From Trichoplusia ni (lineage: Eukaryota > Arthropoda > Insecta > Lepidoptera > Noctuidae): a stretch of DNA of 64,000 nucleotides. Position 1 is the first letter of the stretch; every line of letters begins with the position of its first letter. Positions 1-11,600 of the stretch are shown here, in pieces. Where the stretch lies: the NCBI RefSeq assembly GCF_003590095.1, contig NC_039501.1:4309673-4373672 (forward strand). The letters are read 5' to 3'. Below the pieces are notes generated by a model that saw only the letters and a list, made by a program, of their open reading frames with translations, was not told the origin of the DNA and ran no database searches. The position numbers and the translations under genes are program-made.

Positions 1-858
1 AAAATTTAGTTTTAACTTTGTCTATAAGTACGATCAACATGTATAGAAAAGACATTTAGGTCGAATTCTAGTCCAACCAAATGGTATTCGTCAAAATTCT
101 CAGCATCCTATTGGTATTTCAAAACTTTGGGTAAGTACCATTTTCAGATTATGAGACAATCTCGATGCAAAATTGATGGTCACCCACCATGCCTAATTCC
201 AAGGCAGTCATAACTTAAACCTTGATCTAACTTCCAAGTGCTTCTTCACACCATAATAACTCCAATTCCCATTCCAGGCTAAGCCCTCGCCGTTCCAAAG
301 GGCAGAACACGTAAGACTAACAAAACAGCTGGAGATATTGAGGTTCAAGCGCATAATACTATCAGATGAGAGAGATAGCAAGCTGACGAATATAAGGAAA
401 CTGAAAGAGAGGCGAGCTAAGCTGTTTGAAGAGAATCAAGATGTCGGTGAGTGTAAGGATGATTTTGTTGAGGTATTTGGGTATAAAGCTTGGGGAAATA
501 TTGGAAGCAAACTACGGGATTGAAGTCTGTATTTGTTTTGTATTTAAACGTCTTAACTTCAATAAGCCCTCGATTTTCGGAAGGCTTTTCAATTGATCTT
601 GTTGTAAACTATACGTACACGTACGATGTGAGCACGAATGTGCTTGTTTGACACGAGACTATTCACAACCTTCCAGAAACTCGAGGAAGCGATGGCTATT
701 TTCTGCACAGGAAAATTTGTGTTCGACTGGGTTATTTGAACACGAATGCTATCATATAAATGTATATACACACTGTATGCGTTTTGTGCCTGTCCTTGGT
801 GTTATGGAACTTCAAAAAAAATATTTTTTTAACTTGCGTGGGGATCTCGTTTTGCCTT

Positions 859-873
859 GGGGGGGGGGGGGGG
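859..873 (+). repeat. Run of 15 G, followed by a CTGTCT-rich stretch
   Basis: An uninterrupted 15-G tract lies in UVRAG intron 4. It is followed by pyrimidine-rich TGTCTCTCTATCTG-like sequence (about 890-970) and then a dispersed-repeat segment (ACGGATTGACCGATTTCAAT, about 980). The same tract of the same length occurs at 15299-15313. Confidence 0.8.
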
Positions 874-1382
874 CAAAATTAGGGGTGTTGTAAGTGTCTG
901 TCAGTCGTTTGTCTCTCTATCTGTTTGTCTCTCTGTCTAGCAGTCTGTTTCTAATCTGCCTCTCTGTCTATTGCTCCCGAACGGATTGACCGATTTCAAT
1001 TTATTTTGTTCTAAAAGGTGAATTATGTGCGAATGTCCTTTCACACGTTCGATAAACATCAGCAAAACCTATTATAGGTTGTAGGTGAAATTTCTTACCT
1101 TCGGGGTTTTTTTTTATCTTAATATCGTATTATCTTGTTTTGTGTATCTCAGGTTAATTTTACCCCAGGTACTACAGGTACGGTAATATTTATCTCAGGT
1201 ACGGAACTAATGCAGAGCTACCACTCGCTGTCGCGGCGCAGCGAGGTGGTCCGCGAGACCCGCGCGTCGTGCGCGGCGCTGCGCGAGCTGGCGGCCGCCG
1301 CGCACCGCGCGCTCGCCGCGCACCGGACCCAGCTGCTCAAGCAGCTGCATCAGCTGTTCTATATACACACGGTATGATACAC

Positions 1383-1475
1383 ACATGATCATCGGCCTAG
1401 CATTTTTCCCGACTATATGGGCTCGGCTGCCAGGTCTAACCAGATTCAGTAATAGTGGCATTAATGTCATCATCA
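1383..1475 (+). repeat. Fragment of the ATCATCGGCCTAGC dispersed repeat
   Basis: ATGATCATCGGCCTAGCATT and the following TGGGCTCGGCTGCCAG match the start of a fuller copy at about 50970-51170 (CATCATCGGCCTAGCC and GGGGTCGGCTCCCAG). The duplicate-block counterpart is at 15823-15914. Other fragments lie near 2667-2790, 17106-17210 and 54530-54605. Confidence 0.6.
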
Positions 1476-1521
1476 TTGTAGCGCCACGCTGTATATTACT
1501 GACTGATATACACATTGACTG

Positions 1522-1650
1522 TACGGATAGCCGAGTGGTTGAGGTCACCACGCCAAACCAACTGCACGCGACGTGTCGTGGTTTCGATCCTCACATAAGA
1601 CAAGTATTTATGTGATCCACGAATATTTACTTGCTCTGAATCTTGTGCAG
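1522..1650 (+). mobile_element. tRNA-derived SINE
   Basis: The head has RNA polymerase III promoter-like boxes: A-box-like TAGCCGAGTGG and B-box-like GGTTTCGATCC, spaced as in a tRNA. After it comes the shared SINE body (CAAGTATTTATGTGATCCAC...). This is the duplicate of the copy at 15961-16090. It is not a functional tRNA gene, because it has no acceptor stem pairing or anticodon arm that I can make out. Confidence 0.65.
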
Positions 1651-2246
1651 TGCGTTAGTTCTCTCTCTAGAGGACTGAATTTATGAGGAGTCGTGGAATT
1701 GAATTACAAGAAGAGTAGTATACTATCACTATGTCAATGAAACTGAATAGACGAATAATTTATATCTCGAGAATAAAAAAAATAACCTAATAGTGCTGCA
1801 ACTTCAGAAACCAAAACTTTTTATTCTCTAACAGACGGATGCCAACACCTGGACGATCTTGGACGTGCCCCTCCCAGTTTGCGGAGACGAGTACCCCCGG
1901 GGTTCGAACCCCGTAGCAGACTCTGTGGCTGCCGGCTTCGTGGCCCAAGCTACCTGCCTCGCTGCAGCCCTATTGAACCAGCCCCTGCGATATAAAATCA
2001 CGCTGTTGGGATCCGCCAGCAAGATCCTTGATGTAACACCTGATTTGCCTGACCCTAAGTAAGTTGGTTTTTGACTGCTTTGTCTTTTGTTAAGAATTTA
2101 AATTAGCTGCCAATAATAGCTAATTGTTAGGGGTTAGTTAAACAGTTGAGATCATGAGAAGTTTAAACTTTTAAAAGGAAAAAATAAAGAAGTTATTATA
2201 TTGGTGCAGATAAAAACAGAAACAATACTGTTATATGTTGAAACAG

Positions 2247-2312
2247 GACTGAGAAATTGGCACGAAAAATAGGAGGCCTGAGCCCAGCAATGGGTGGACG
2301 ATGATGATATAT
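2247..2312 (+). repeat. LINE 3'-end remnant with GATGATG tail
   Basis: The sequence contains GGAGGCCTGAGCCCAGCAAT and then GGACGATGATGATAT, the usual lepidopteran non-LTR retrotransposon end (consensus-like GGAGGCCTATGCCCAGCAGT). The duplicate-block counterpart is at 16686-16752. Confidence 0.6.
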
Positions 2313-2632
2313 ATCTCTTCAAGCGCCTGTTTCTCATTGAAAACATTATTTGTAAAAAAAGTTTGTAAAGTTAGGTAATTTAACGGGAACTTAAATGGCG
2401 GGAGTGAAACAGGCTCTAATAGTTTCACGAGTCCTATGCACTCGACTGATCACAAGTTCATTTTTCAGCATACCCCTGTTCCTCGCGGCGGTGACACAAC
2501 GCTGTTCAGATACGCTCTCTTCCTTTTAAACAAGTGTATCGGTCAGCTTATCGTCGGGCGCGGTTTGCCACTATCAGACATACGACCGACGTTAGCCAAC
2601 CTACAGAGGCTGCTAACTGCACCGCCTAATAT

Positions 2633-3495
2633 GTAAGTTATTTTAAAGTTTTATCAATCTGCTGCTATTAACAGTTCAGCTTCTGGGTTGAGGAGGTCAG
2701 ATATCCAGTCGCTCCTTGTAAAAGACTGATACTTAGCTGCATCTAGTTAAACTGAAAGCCCCCCCGACCAGTTGAAAGGATAGGATGATGTTGAAAACGC
2801 GAATTAAAAAAAATACCATTTGAGAATCAGTTCACAGTAAAATATTATTAATTATATTTATATTGGCAACGATGTAGCATAGCGGCATTACAAAATTGTA
2901 TATGTAAGAAGACAATATTTGTCGGCACTATGAGAGAAAAGTTTCACGATTAATGGATTTAACTTAAATTAAACTAAAGAAGAAGTTCTAAGAACACAAA
3001 TAAAATCTTTTAGCCGACAAAATATCCAACTTTTGCCATACTAAATTGAACCTTATCACATAGGTCGGACACCACAAAGTTGTATGGAACATACCGATGG
3101 CTGGTGGACAGTCAATGTCCTCGCACTCAGTCGCTGAGGAGTCTTGTCGCGTCCGAAAGGTGCAAATTCAGGCCGTTTAATAGGTTCAAGGTATGTATCA
3201 TTTTGTCTGGATAGCGAGTAAAGTTGATGACTAAAGTTAGGCTTAGTATAACAGAATCTGCTCAAACGAAAGTCGAGTAAAACCTCTAGTGGTGAAAAAC
3301 TTAAAATTACCTTTAAAAGATCTGCTTATGTGCCTTTCGTGAAATCATCAATCATGAAATAATTGTCGACATAAAATAACATTAGAATCACAATATTTTA
3401 AATGTTTTTTACTTCCCAACGGCTGGCCTGGTTTCGATGAAATTTCATATGGAGGTCAACTGAGATTAACACAAAGGCTCATTTTATCCGACTAA
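2633..3495. other. Duplicate of UVRAG intron 7, left part
   Basis: No coding signal. It contains a decayed repeat (about 2667-2790, GGGTTGAGGAGGTCAGATAT) and otherwise unrecognised AT-rich sequence up to the Harbinger insertion. It equals 17072-17935. Confidence 0.6.
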
Positions 3496-3703
3496 GGCCC
3501 GGTTTCACAACATAGTATAAGTCTTAGTACAAGAATAAATCGTTAATTACTCTCGAGTATATCCATTTTACGTTTCACCAACATTTAAACTAATGATAAA
3601 ACCTCTATACTAGATAAGGTCATATACCGCCAATTTCGGTCATATAAGCTGCTAATCTTTGGTTAGAAGTGTCACTGTCAAGTCAGTTCATCGCATTTAA
3701 AAA

Positions 3704-4922
3704 ATGGCGCGCCGTTTGTATGCATTAATAAATGAAACCGATAGCGAAGATGATGATTATTTTTGTCCTCGTCCACGGTGGTTTAAGGAAAGGGCTAATT
3801 ATTTTGAAGAGTACGACGAACACGATTTTGTGATAAGATTTCGCTTATCCAAGGAGGCAACATTAAGTTTACTGGCAAAAATCGAGCACCGCTTGGAGTA
3901 TACATCAGATAGGTGAGTTTTCTTAATAATAGCATGTTATTTATGTAATTTTATGCAATTTTATTTAAAAAAGGTGCCTTCTTCTATGTAAAAAGTGGAA
4001 ATTAATTCTAGCACTTGTTCGTTTTGTTTCAGAAATAAGCCAATATCGCCTGTCAATCAATTATTAGCTACATTAAGATTTTACGCCAACAAATAATACC
4101 CAAATGAGCATTGGTGACTTTGTCGGTATCAGTACACCACGTCACACAGAGTTATTCACCAAGTCAGTGCAGCAATAGCATCGTTGCACAAAGAGTATAT
4201 CCGATTTCCAACAACACGCGAGGAAATACGAAAAGAACAGGATTCATTCTTTCAAATCGCTAGATTTCCGCGAGTCATTGGTGCAATGGATTGTACTCAT
4301 GTCCGTATATCCTCACCAGGTGGAGATCATGCAGAACTATATCGCAACAGAAAGGGCTACTTTTCCATCAACGTGCAAACTATTTGCAATGCAAACTTGG
4401 AGATCACTGATATAGTAGCCCGGTGGCCAGGTTCATCTCACGACAGCACTATATTCAATAATAGTTGCATAAAAAGTAAGTTTGAAACTGGCCAGTATGG
4501 CAATGCTTTTGCTGTTAGTAGATGGTGGGTATGCTTCCACTTCGTACATGATGACGCCTTTAGAGAACCCTAGGACTCCAGTGGAACAACTCTATAACGA
4601 GTCACAAATACGGACTCGTAATCCTGTTGAAAGGTCATACGGGATCTGGAAGAAACGGTTTCCTGCAATGGCCTTAGGGCTTCGCACTAAGCTGGACAAG
4701 TCTTTGACTATTATTGTAGCCACTGCCGTGTTGCATAATATGTTGATGCAACGAGGTGAAGTCAATCCCATTGATGATCCCGCACTACAACTTCCAGCTC
4801 CATGGGATGAACTTTTACACCATGGTCAGATAACTCAGCAACCACAACATCCACAACAATACATCAGGCCCAATTCAGTGCGAGATGCTATCATTAATAA
4901 TTATTTTCAAAGTATATTGTAA
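3704..4922 (+). pseudogene. Harbinger transposase, frameshifted duplicate
   Basis: Two exons (3704-3912 and 4033-4922) match the intact transposase at 18146-19363. Exon 1 is intact (70-residue start MARRLYALINE). Exon 2 has at least three one-base indels: an extra C in ACGCCAACAA near 4085, a missing A in CACCACGTC near 4137, and an extra T in GCTTTTGCTG near 4505. They split the DDE domain over different frames. The sequence around GAMDCTHV and NPVERSYG is still readable. The breaks sit at short homopolymers and are probably consensus errors. Confidence 0.75.
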
Positions 4923-4954
4923 CCAATAAAACAAATTTTATAAGCAATAAATAT

Positions 4955-6161
4955 TTATTTGCGTTTTTTTTGTCTCAACTCTAAAAGTAGCAAACTAGTT
5001 TTAATTTTTTCTTGTTTTAAAAATTTCTTGTTGTATATCCATTTGGATTTCAAACAATTTTTTAGCTTCTTCTCTCTCATTAGCTGCATGCTCGATTTGG
5101 ACATTAATAGCCTTCCCCTTCAACTCCTGCAAGTTTTCAAGAGAGGCTCTCGTAAGTTGCGGCCGCCTTTTCGACATCCATTCAAGTCGTTTCCTGAATA
5201 AGGCCTTTTTTTGCCTGAAGGTTTCAATTGTTCTGAAAACAGGCGTTTTTAGACAGTTTGGAGGTGTAATCGCCCCAATCCTAAAAAAGATACATAATAT
5301 GTAAAGCAACCGTAAACATGGAAATACAGTACACATATGAAGAAACAGGTAATTTACTAAAATTAAAGGAACATTTTTGTTTAATATTTTTGAAATCTAT
5401 GATGTAAAAAGTGTGCAACTTTACCACATTATTCATGGTTTCATTAGTATCAACGTGGTGTGTTGACTTAGTCTGAACCTCAGGGCCAGGAATTGTATGT
5501 AATAATTCGTCTGAAAAAAATATATAATAGAAGATCATCGTGCAAAGACACAATACATTGAGTTTAAACTTTCGTGAGACATTATCATACTATTCAAAGC
5601 TTAAGGCTGTTACTTTTATTTATTAGGTATGAATTGATATCTGACAAACCCTTTTTATGTGCCTCTGCTGAAAATGATTCCGTGATATTTTCTGTAACGT
5701 TTACATTATCTTTATCATACGGATTATGTAGACCTACAGCACTTGGCGTTATAAGACCCAGGATCCTCTCTTGAAGAGGATCATCAATCTTCGGCCTTTG
5801 ATGGTCCACCACCTAAGAAAAAACAAGTTTTTGTAGATTTATAGATACAATTGCCATAAAAATTTTGTAACATACACTTACCGGTTTTAATTAAATGCAT
5901 CCTCTTAAAAGATGCTTCTTTTTGGTAGCTTTTTTTAAACTTTCCCACTGGGATTTCAAATTTTCGGCAGTACGGTGGGAAAGCGTTGTCTGCGAATTAT
6001 ATTTATTGGATATTGTCGTCCATTCCGCAAGTTTTTGCTTCATTGAAACCCCGTCGGTTCTTTTTTTCTATGACATGAAAATGCTCAGTAACTAGATCTA
6101 CCAGCTGCGTCTTTTCTGATGCCATCCAATTAGCAGATCGCTTTCTCTTATAATTTGCCAT
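4955..6161 (-). pseudogene. Harbinger Myb/SANT-like partner gene, frameshifted duplicate
   Basis: This is the minus-strand counterpart of 19396-20599. The start codon is at 6161-6159 and the stop at 4957-4955. Small indels break the frame, for example TTCTTTTTTTCTATG replacing TTCTTTTATTTTCTATG near 6060, and changes in exon 4 near 5200-5260. Exon content and order are otherwise those of the intact copy. Confidence 0.7.
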
Positions 6162-6357
6162 TTCCAGGTCTTATTTATTTATTTTATTTTGATGACAATT
6201 ATAAACAAGGAAACTAATCAAATATGATCAAAGCATAAGTCAAAACATTATCCAAACAATTTTAGAAAATAGGGAGCGCCATTGCTCAGGCACGGAACAA
6301 CCGGACTATTTTACTTGGTAGCGTTCTAGTTTCATTCCATCCATTCGTTCAAGGTTA

Positions 6358-7357
6358 NNNNNNNNNNNNNNNNNNNNNNNNNNNNNNNNNNNNNNNNNNN
6401 NNNNNNNNNNNNNNNNNNNNNNNNNNNNNNNNNNNNNNNNNNNNNNNNNNNNNNNNNNNNNNNNNNNNNNNNNNNNNNNNNNNNNNNNNNNNNNNNNNNN
6501 NNNNNNNNNNNNNNNNNNNNNNNNNNNNNNNNNNNNNNNNNNNNNNNNNNNNNNNNNNNNNNNNNNNNNNNNNNNNNNNNNNNNNNNNNNNNNNNNNNNN
6601 NNNNNNNNNNNNNNNNNNNNNNNNNNNNNNNNNNNNNNNNNNNNNNNNNNNNNNNNNNNNNNNNNNNNNNNNNNNNNNNNNNNNNNNNNNNNNNNNNNNN
6701 NNNNNNNNNNNNNNNNNNNNNNNNNNNNNNNNNNNNNNNNNNNNNNNNNNNNNNNNNNNNNNNNNNNNNNNNNNNNNNNNNNNNNNNNNNNNNNNNNNNN
6801 NNNNNNNNNNNNNNNNNNNNNNNNNNNNNNNNNNNNNNNNNNNNNNNNNNNNNNNNNNNNNNNNNNNNNNNNNNNNNNNNNNNNNNNNNNNNNNNNNNNN
6901 NNNNNNNNNNNNNNNNNNNNNNNNNNNNNNNNNNNNNNNNNNNNNNNNNNNNNNNNNNNNNNNNNNNNNNNNNNNNNNNNNNNNNNNNNNNNNNNNNNNN
7001 NNNNNNNNNNNNNNNNNNNNNNNNNNNNNNNNNNNNNNNNNNNNNNNNNNNNNNNNNNNNNNNNNNNNNNNNNNNNNNNNNNNNNNNNNNNNNNNNNNNN
7101 NNNNNNNNNNNNNNNNNNNNNNNNNNNNNNNNNNNNNNNNNNNNNNNNNNNNNNNNNNNNNNNNNNNNNNNNNNNNNNNNNNNNNNNNNNNNNNNNNNNN
7201 NNNNNNNNNNNNNNNNNNNNNNNNNNNNNNNNNNNNNNNNNNNNNNNNNNNNNNNNNNNNNNNNNNNNNNNNNNNNNNNNNNNNNNNNNNNNNNNNNNNN
7301 NNNNNNNNNNNNNNNNNNNNNNNNNNNNNNNNNNNNNNNNNNNNNNNNNNNNNNNNN
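6358..7357. other. Assembly gap of exactly 1000 N
   Basis: 1000 consecutive N. The round length suggests a placeholder of unknown true size. ORFs crossing it are meaningless. It separates the truncated duplicate block from the contig carrying UVRAG exon 1. Confidence 1.
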
Positions 7358-8606
7358 TTCTGTGAACATTTCAACTGTTTACACAGAACATTTTAGCTAT
7401 ATCCTAGAGGGACTGTTTAGTTGTCACGGTTCCTGATATACAGCCTGGTGACAGACGGAAGGACAATGGAGGTTCAGTTATTTCGTTCCGTTTTAGCCTT
7501 CGATGCACGGAAGTAAAATGTTAAAAAATGGGCGGGCTTCGTCAAAGCCCTTTACTTAGGCAGAAAGAGGAAACGGCTTAGTAAAGACAGGTGGCTGAGC
7601 GTTTGGTAAATTTTCGGTAACACGGTAATAATCTGATAGTGGTAAGTATCTAGATAGTGTATAAGGCAGTACTGAACTTGCCAAGTATAAGCAGATATCT
7701 AAAAATATTACCCTGTTGAGGCACATCGCTGCGTTGCACGCGTTAGAAGCATACCTACGTACTCCTATAGAAATAGCGCGCCACGATTGGCTACTGATGC
7801 ATCAAAACACGCCATACGTTGTTCTGGTCTAAACAGAATAAGCCATTGCGTGTGGCAGACAAAGCTAGTAGGTATAAAGTTCTCCAAAAGGGAAGGGATT
7901 CCAATATCCTCATCGTACTGTACATCAAACCGAACCTACTTACTACCCGAATACCTACTTCAAAAACGAGCGGTTTGACATGTATCAATATTAATTAACG
8001 TTTTTTGAACATAATTAAAACTTAACAAAAAAGTTATTTATTATTATTCTATTTCCGAAGAACGAAGAAATATATTATTTTCCAACTTCGCATCTTAGGC
8101 AAGGAACGTAGCCTGTTGCCGTAGATGTTGCCGTAATGAAAAATGCTGAAATATTTTTAATTGCAATTTAAAGAATCGACATTATTATATGCGGAATCTA
8201 ATCATTTAAAAGTAACATAAAATAAGAACAATATTAAATAAATTTATATTACCTCTTTATTAATTTACCTGGCGATATATAAATAACTTTACTAATAAAT
8301 TCATAACAACTATATTAATTGGATTTTTTTGTATTTTCTTGTCACAAAAGTTACCAAAATGGTAGTTTTAAGCAAATTTCGAATGACAACTAAAATTTTA
8401 ATTTGACATTCGAGTAGTCAGCTGAACAATGCATTTTATTTATTTATTATCTTTAAAAAGAAACTTTTAGCATACCAATACACTTATAAATAATTCTCGT
8501 TTCGATTATGCAATTAATCTAGGATTGCATCTACAAATCGTTACAGTTTCAGTGTTGTGTGTGTAAAATCGTACCTTTGTTTTTTATCGTTATAATTCGT
8601 TGAATA
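7358..8606. other. UVRAG upstream region
   Basis: No coding exon seen. A dispersed-repeat fragment lies at about 7415-7515 (TACAGCCTGGTGACAGACGG, minus orientation of the family best seen at 45385-45490). The last 250 bases are AT-rich and hold the likely UVRAG promoter. Confidence 0.6.
8546..8606 (+). promoter_or_regulatory. Putative UVRAG initiator and short 5' UTR
   Basis: An insect initiator-like TCAGT (8549-8553, context AGTTTCAGTGTTG) lies about 55 bases before the ATG at 8607, with no clear TATA box at the expected spacing. The transcription start is inferred from the motif and distance alone. Confidence 0.4.
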
Positions 8607-8681
8607 ATGTTTGGAAGGCCTAGATGCAGAGAATGGACTCCGCTTGCTACCCAGCAGTTGCGACTTCGGAGTTTGATACAG
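8607..8681 (+). CDS. Uvrag: UVRAG exon 1
   Basis: ATG opens 25 codons (MFGRPRCREWTPLATQQLRL...) and ends CAG|GTAATT in phase 0. The RLRSL end continues into exon 2 IVGYNI, resembling the RLRHLRNIAARNI region of vertebrate UVRAG. This is the first in-frame ATG after the initiator-like motif. Confidence 0.8.
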
Positions 8682-11600
8682 GTAATTTAGAATAAGAAAA
8701 AGATGAAAAAGTTTGGTTCAGTTTTTATTATTGTGACAAAGGTTTATAACAAACGCCTCCAATGTCACGTTTGTATTGCGTGACAGTGTAATACAGATTT
8801 ATTTAATTTTATACCTCAATTTGTTATAATTTTATCGTTTTCCCTATAATAATACCGTAATTGGACTGCATTAAGGTTTTTTATATCCTCCTACATATCA
8901 AAGTGAAATACCCTTTAATGCATGATAAGATGAGCATAATGAGACATCTTTTAGACGACTCATACACAACCAATGTAAATTTACAATACTAAAGAAAATT
9001 TTTCTCTATTCAAATTCTAAATACATTTTTTTTTAATATTTAAATATAGAGTTGTACTTGCACCACTGTCTTTTTGTGCTTCATTCTAATATCATTGTTT
9101 TTGTTTGTGTTAAACTTTTTGATATAACCTGACTATTTTGTATACCTTCTCTCATCTGGTGAAAGAAAGTTAAACTTTCTATAGAAAACAAGTTACTTAA
9201 TGTATTTATTTGATATTATTGATGGCAGTGCTGTGATTATGTATTCAAATTATAAAAAAATGGTGTGTTCAAACTATAAATAATAGTTTTACCTTTTCAT
9301 AATTCATTAAATTGACAGAATATAAAAACTGTTTTCTGTTATTTTAATTGCTCAAATGCATCATAAATAATAATCGTTGTGAAAAAAGTACTGCAATATG
9401 TGTATTATCAATCTATTCTAGTTGGAATTATTTTTTTATTAATTAAATTTAATTGGAATTGTTTTCCAGCATTTACTATTTCCATCAAATATTTTTTTTT
9501 GGTGTTCATATATCTGTTATAATCCATGTGGTAAAGGCATCACAATAAAAATCAAATTCATTCACACCTAATTACTTATTTACAATGTTATAAATATTAC
9601 TAAATTTGATTCATGCAACTCTTAATGGATCCTTATTGGTGGATTGCTAGAGTCTGAGCAGATGTGTCAGGAGAATGGCTATGCCAAATGGCACACGGTA
9701 TTCATCTACAGACATCTACAAAGCATTTGATTGATTTTCGAGATGTAAATAACTCAGACTGACAAAATGAAGGGCTTGTAACTGTCATGACCAACCTGAG
9801 TGAAAGCTTATAATTATTATTCCTGTTTGCCTTTTTGTCATTTGTTTAAAATTTTGTCAAAACTGTAAAAGTATTTTATTGGCTCACAAAAACAATACAT
9901 AAGTAGCACATTATTTAAAGTTATAAATAAATATATTTTCCGTCTCTTAATTTAAGTTGATTGGAAATATTATTCAAATCGTTTCTTTAATATAAGCATT
10001 GACATTCTTAACTTTATCAAGTGAAGGTCAGATATTAAGTAATGTTCATAATGTTTTTGTTATACTGCATTGTAAAATGCATAGATAAGACTGATAGAGA
10101 CAAATTATCTTTTAATACACTCTGATGTTAAGGTATTGTCAAAACCTATTTCTTTAAAAAATAAATGACTCCTGCATTAAGGAATTTAATCTCTGTGTCA
10201 CTACGTGTTTCACATACATTCAAATCAAAAGCACAAAGACATCCAGACTCATTACAAGCATTTGTGGATCGCACAAACGCTTGTCCTACACATCTCCCAC
10301 AGTGGGCTTGGCTTGTTGACCTCAACATACTTGATTAAAAGTTTCAACTGTTTAACTATCACAGATTATGAGTCACAGCCTGGTGACAAATGGTCAGACA
10401 GACACCGAAGCCTCACTAATAACGATTCGTTTTTACTCTTCGGGTATGCATTCAATAGTGTTAAAATCTTTTCAGATCGTCGGCTACAACATCCGTCCAC
10501 CTGAGTGGTGTACGTCGCCCTGCAGCTTCTACTTGACTCTGCATCACACCACTATGTCTGCTCCATTCTATACCAGCGAGAGAATATGCTCCCCACATCC
10601 TAAATGGAAAGATATTGATTCAGGTACCTATATGTAATATAAGTTTCAGATAAGTAATGGAAAAATTTATAGTTATTATAGACAAACAAAGAAATTAACA
10701 AAAAAAAATGAGTGTATAAAAACTTAGGAAAATAAATAAATCTTAGAATCATAAATGAAAAAAGAACCTTGCGGCGCGGAGTTTTTAAGAACATTCAAGA
10801 CTCCTGCATAAAGACACCCAAATGAGACAACCTTCGCGGTGTCGAACCTGCGACAGGTTGCGCTCAGAGGGTTTGGCATTGTGACCTCAACCACTGGGCT
10901 ATCCATACTTATTGTTTTGATGACACGTCTTTGAATTCCACACCAAATTAATTGAACTTAAAACAGGTTGTATAGAATTTATGGGTTGTAATATATTCCA
11001 ACAAAACCCAAAAAAGGAAGCTTTGGATTAACTTATCAAAAAACAGCTATGACCTTTTTATTATGCCTAACTGATAACAAGCAGGTTTCTATCTAGAACA
11101 CATGCCATCATAAAACTATATTTATTACCTAGCGTAATGAACTGACCAATGTCAGCAATAAATTAGCGCTATCATCGTTTCCTTTTTAACAACAGACTTG
11201 AAAGAACATCGACATAACCGCGTAACTCTAACGACTTAATCTTCTTCATCATCTTTTAATCATCTTTTCAATTCGTTCTGTTTCCGTTTTTTGTTTCTGC
11301 TGTTAACAGAACATTTCTATGAAATACTTCAATTTTTTGTTTTATATGTCAGCCAAAAAAGTAATGTATCGCAATAAGGTTGAAAATCGCGTGTTATGCA
11401 CCGCCCCTCTACCACAAATATCAGCGCTGCGCTAATGTTTGATCTCGTAGTACAGGTACTGATGTCAAGGTAGCCTATTCCGGTATTTTCGCGTAATTGT
11501 TATACTTCCCGCCATGAGTAAATTATTTCAAGAACATCGACCCTATGCATGAACGGGTCTGATAATTAGAGCAGTTTTTCTTTCATTCATAAAATTATTG

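Larger units (their letters stand above)
329..2632 (+). pseudogene. Uvrag: Partial UVRAG copy, exons 4-7 only
   Basis: Exon equivalents are 329-446, 1199-1371, 1835-2058 and 2469-2632, matching exons 4-7 of the main gene at 14769-17071. The exon 6 equivalent is 224 nt and reads through, because it has CCCC where the other copy has CCC. It encodes a UVRAG/Vps38-type segment including the motif QPLRYKI. The exon 7 equivalent has lost one C (TTCCTCGC versus TTCCCTCGC near 2480), which breaks FPRGG. Exons 1-3 and 8-9 are absent on the visible side. It is labelled a pseudogene because it is partial and frameshifted, but it is more likely a false duplicate than a real second gene. Confidence 0.75.
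1..6357 (+). repeat. Duplicate copy of 14440-20796 (probable assembly artefact)
   Basis: This stretch repeats 14440-20796 in the same order and orientation, with an offset of about 14,440 bases throughout. The differences seen are nearly all one-base indels in short homopolymers (CCCC versus CCC near 1900/16308, CC versus CCC near 2480/16920, TTT versus TTTT near 107/14547), with very few substitutions. A run of 15 G is the same length in both copies (859-873 and 15299-15313). The copy stops at an N gap inside the Harbinger element. Old biological duplications mainly accumulate substitutions; indel-only differences point to two consensus versions of one locus. The left limit cannot be judged because it coincides with the window edge. 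Confidence 0.85.
3496..6357 (+). mobile_element. Truncated copy of the Harbinger element
   Basis: It starts after a TAA at 3493-3495 with the same terminal repeat as the intact copy, minus one C (TTTCACAACAT versus TTTCACCAACAT). It carries both Harbinger genes and is cut by the N gap about 157 bases before the right end would be reached. Several one-base indels separate it from the copy at 17936-20953. It belongs to the duplicated block rather than being an independent insertion, since the flanking UVRAG intron is also shared. Confidence 0.8.

Noticed and set aside
1207..1551. 114-codon minus-strand ORF (and its counterpart at 15647-15832)
   Set aside because: Antisense shadow of the GC-rich UVRAG exon 5, where stop codons are rare.
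1522..1620. tRNA gene
   Set aside because: The A- and B-box-like words belong to a tRNA-derived SINE that occurs several times with a common body; no full cloverleaf. The same holds at 10800, 15961, 29171, 55639 and 63815.
6332..7374. Long minus-strand ORFs across the N run
   Set aside because: They consist almost wholly of unknown bases.
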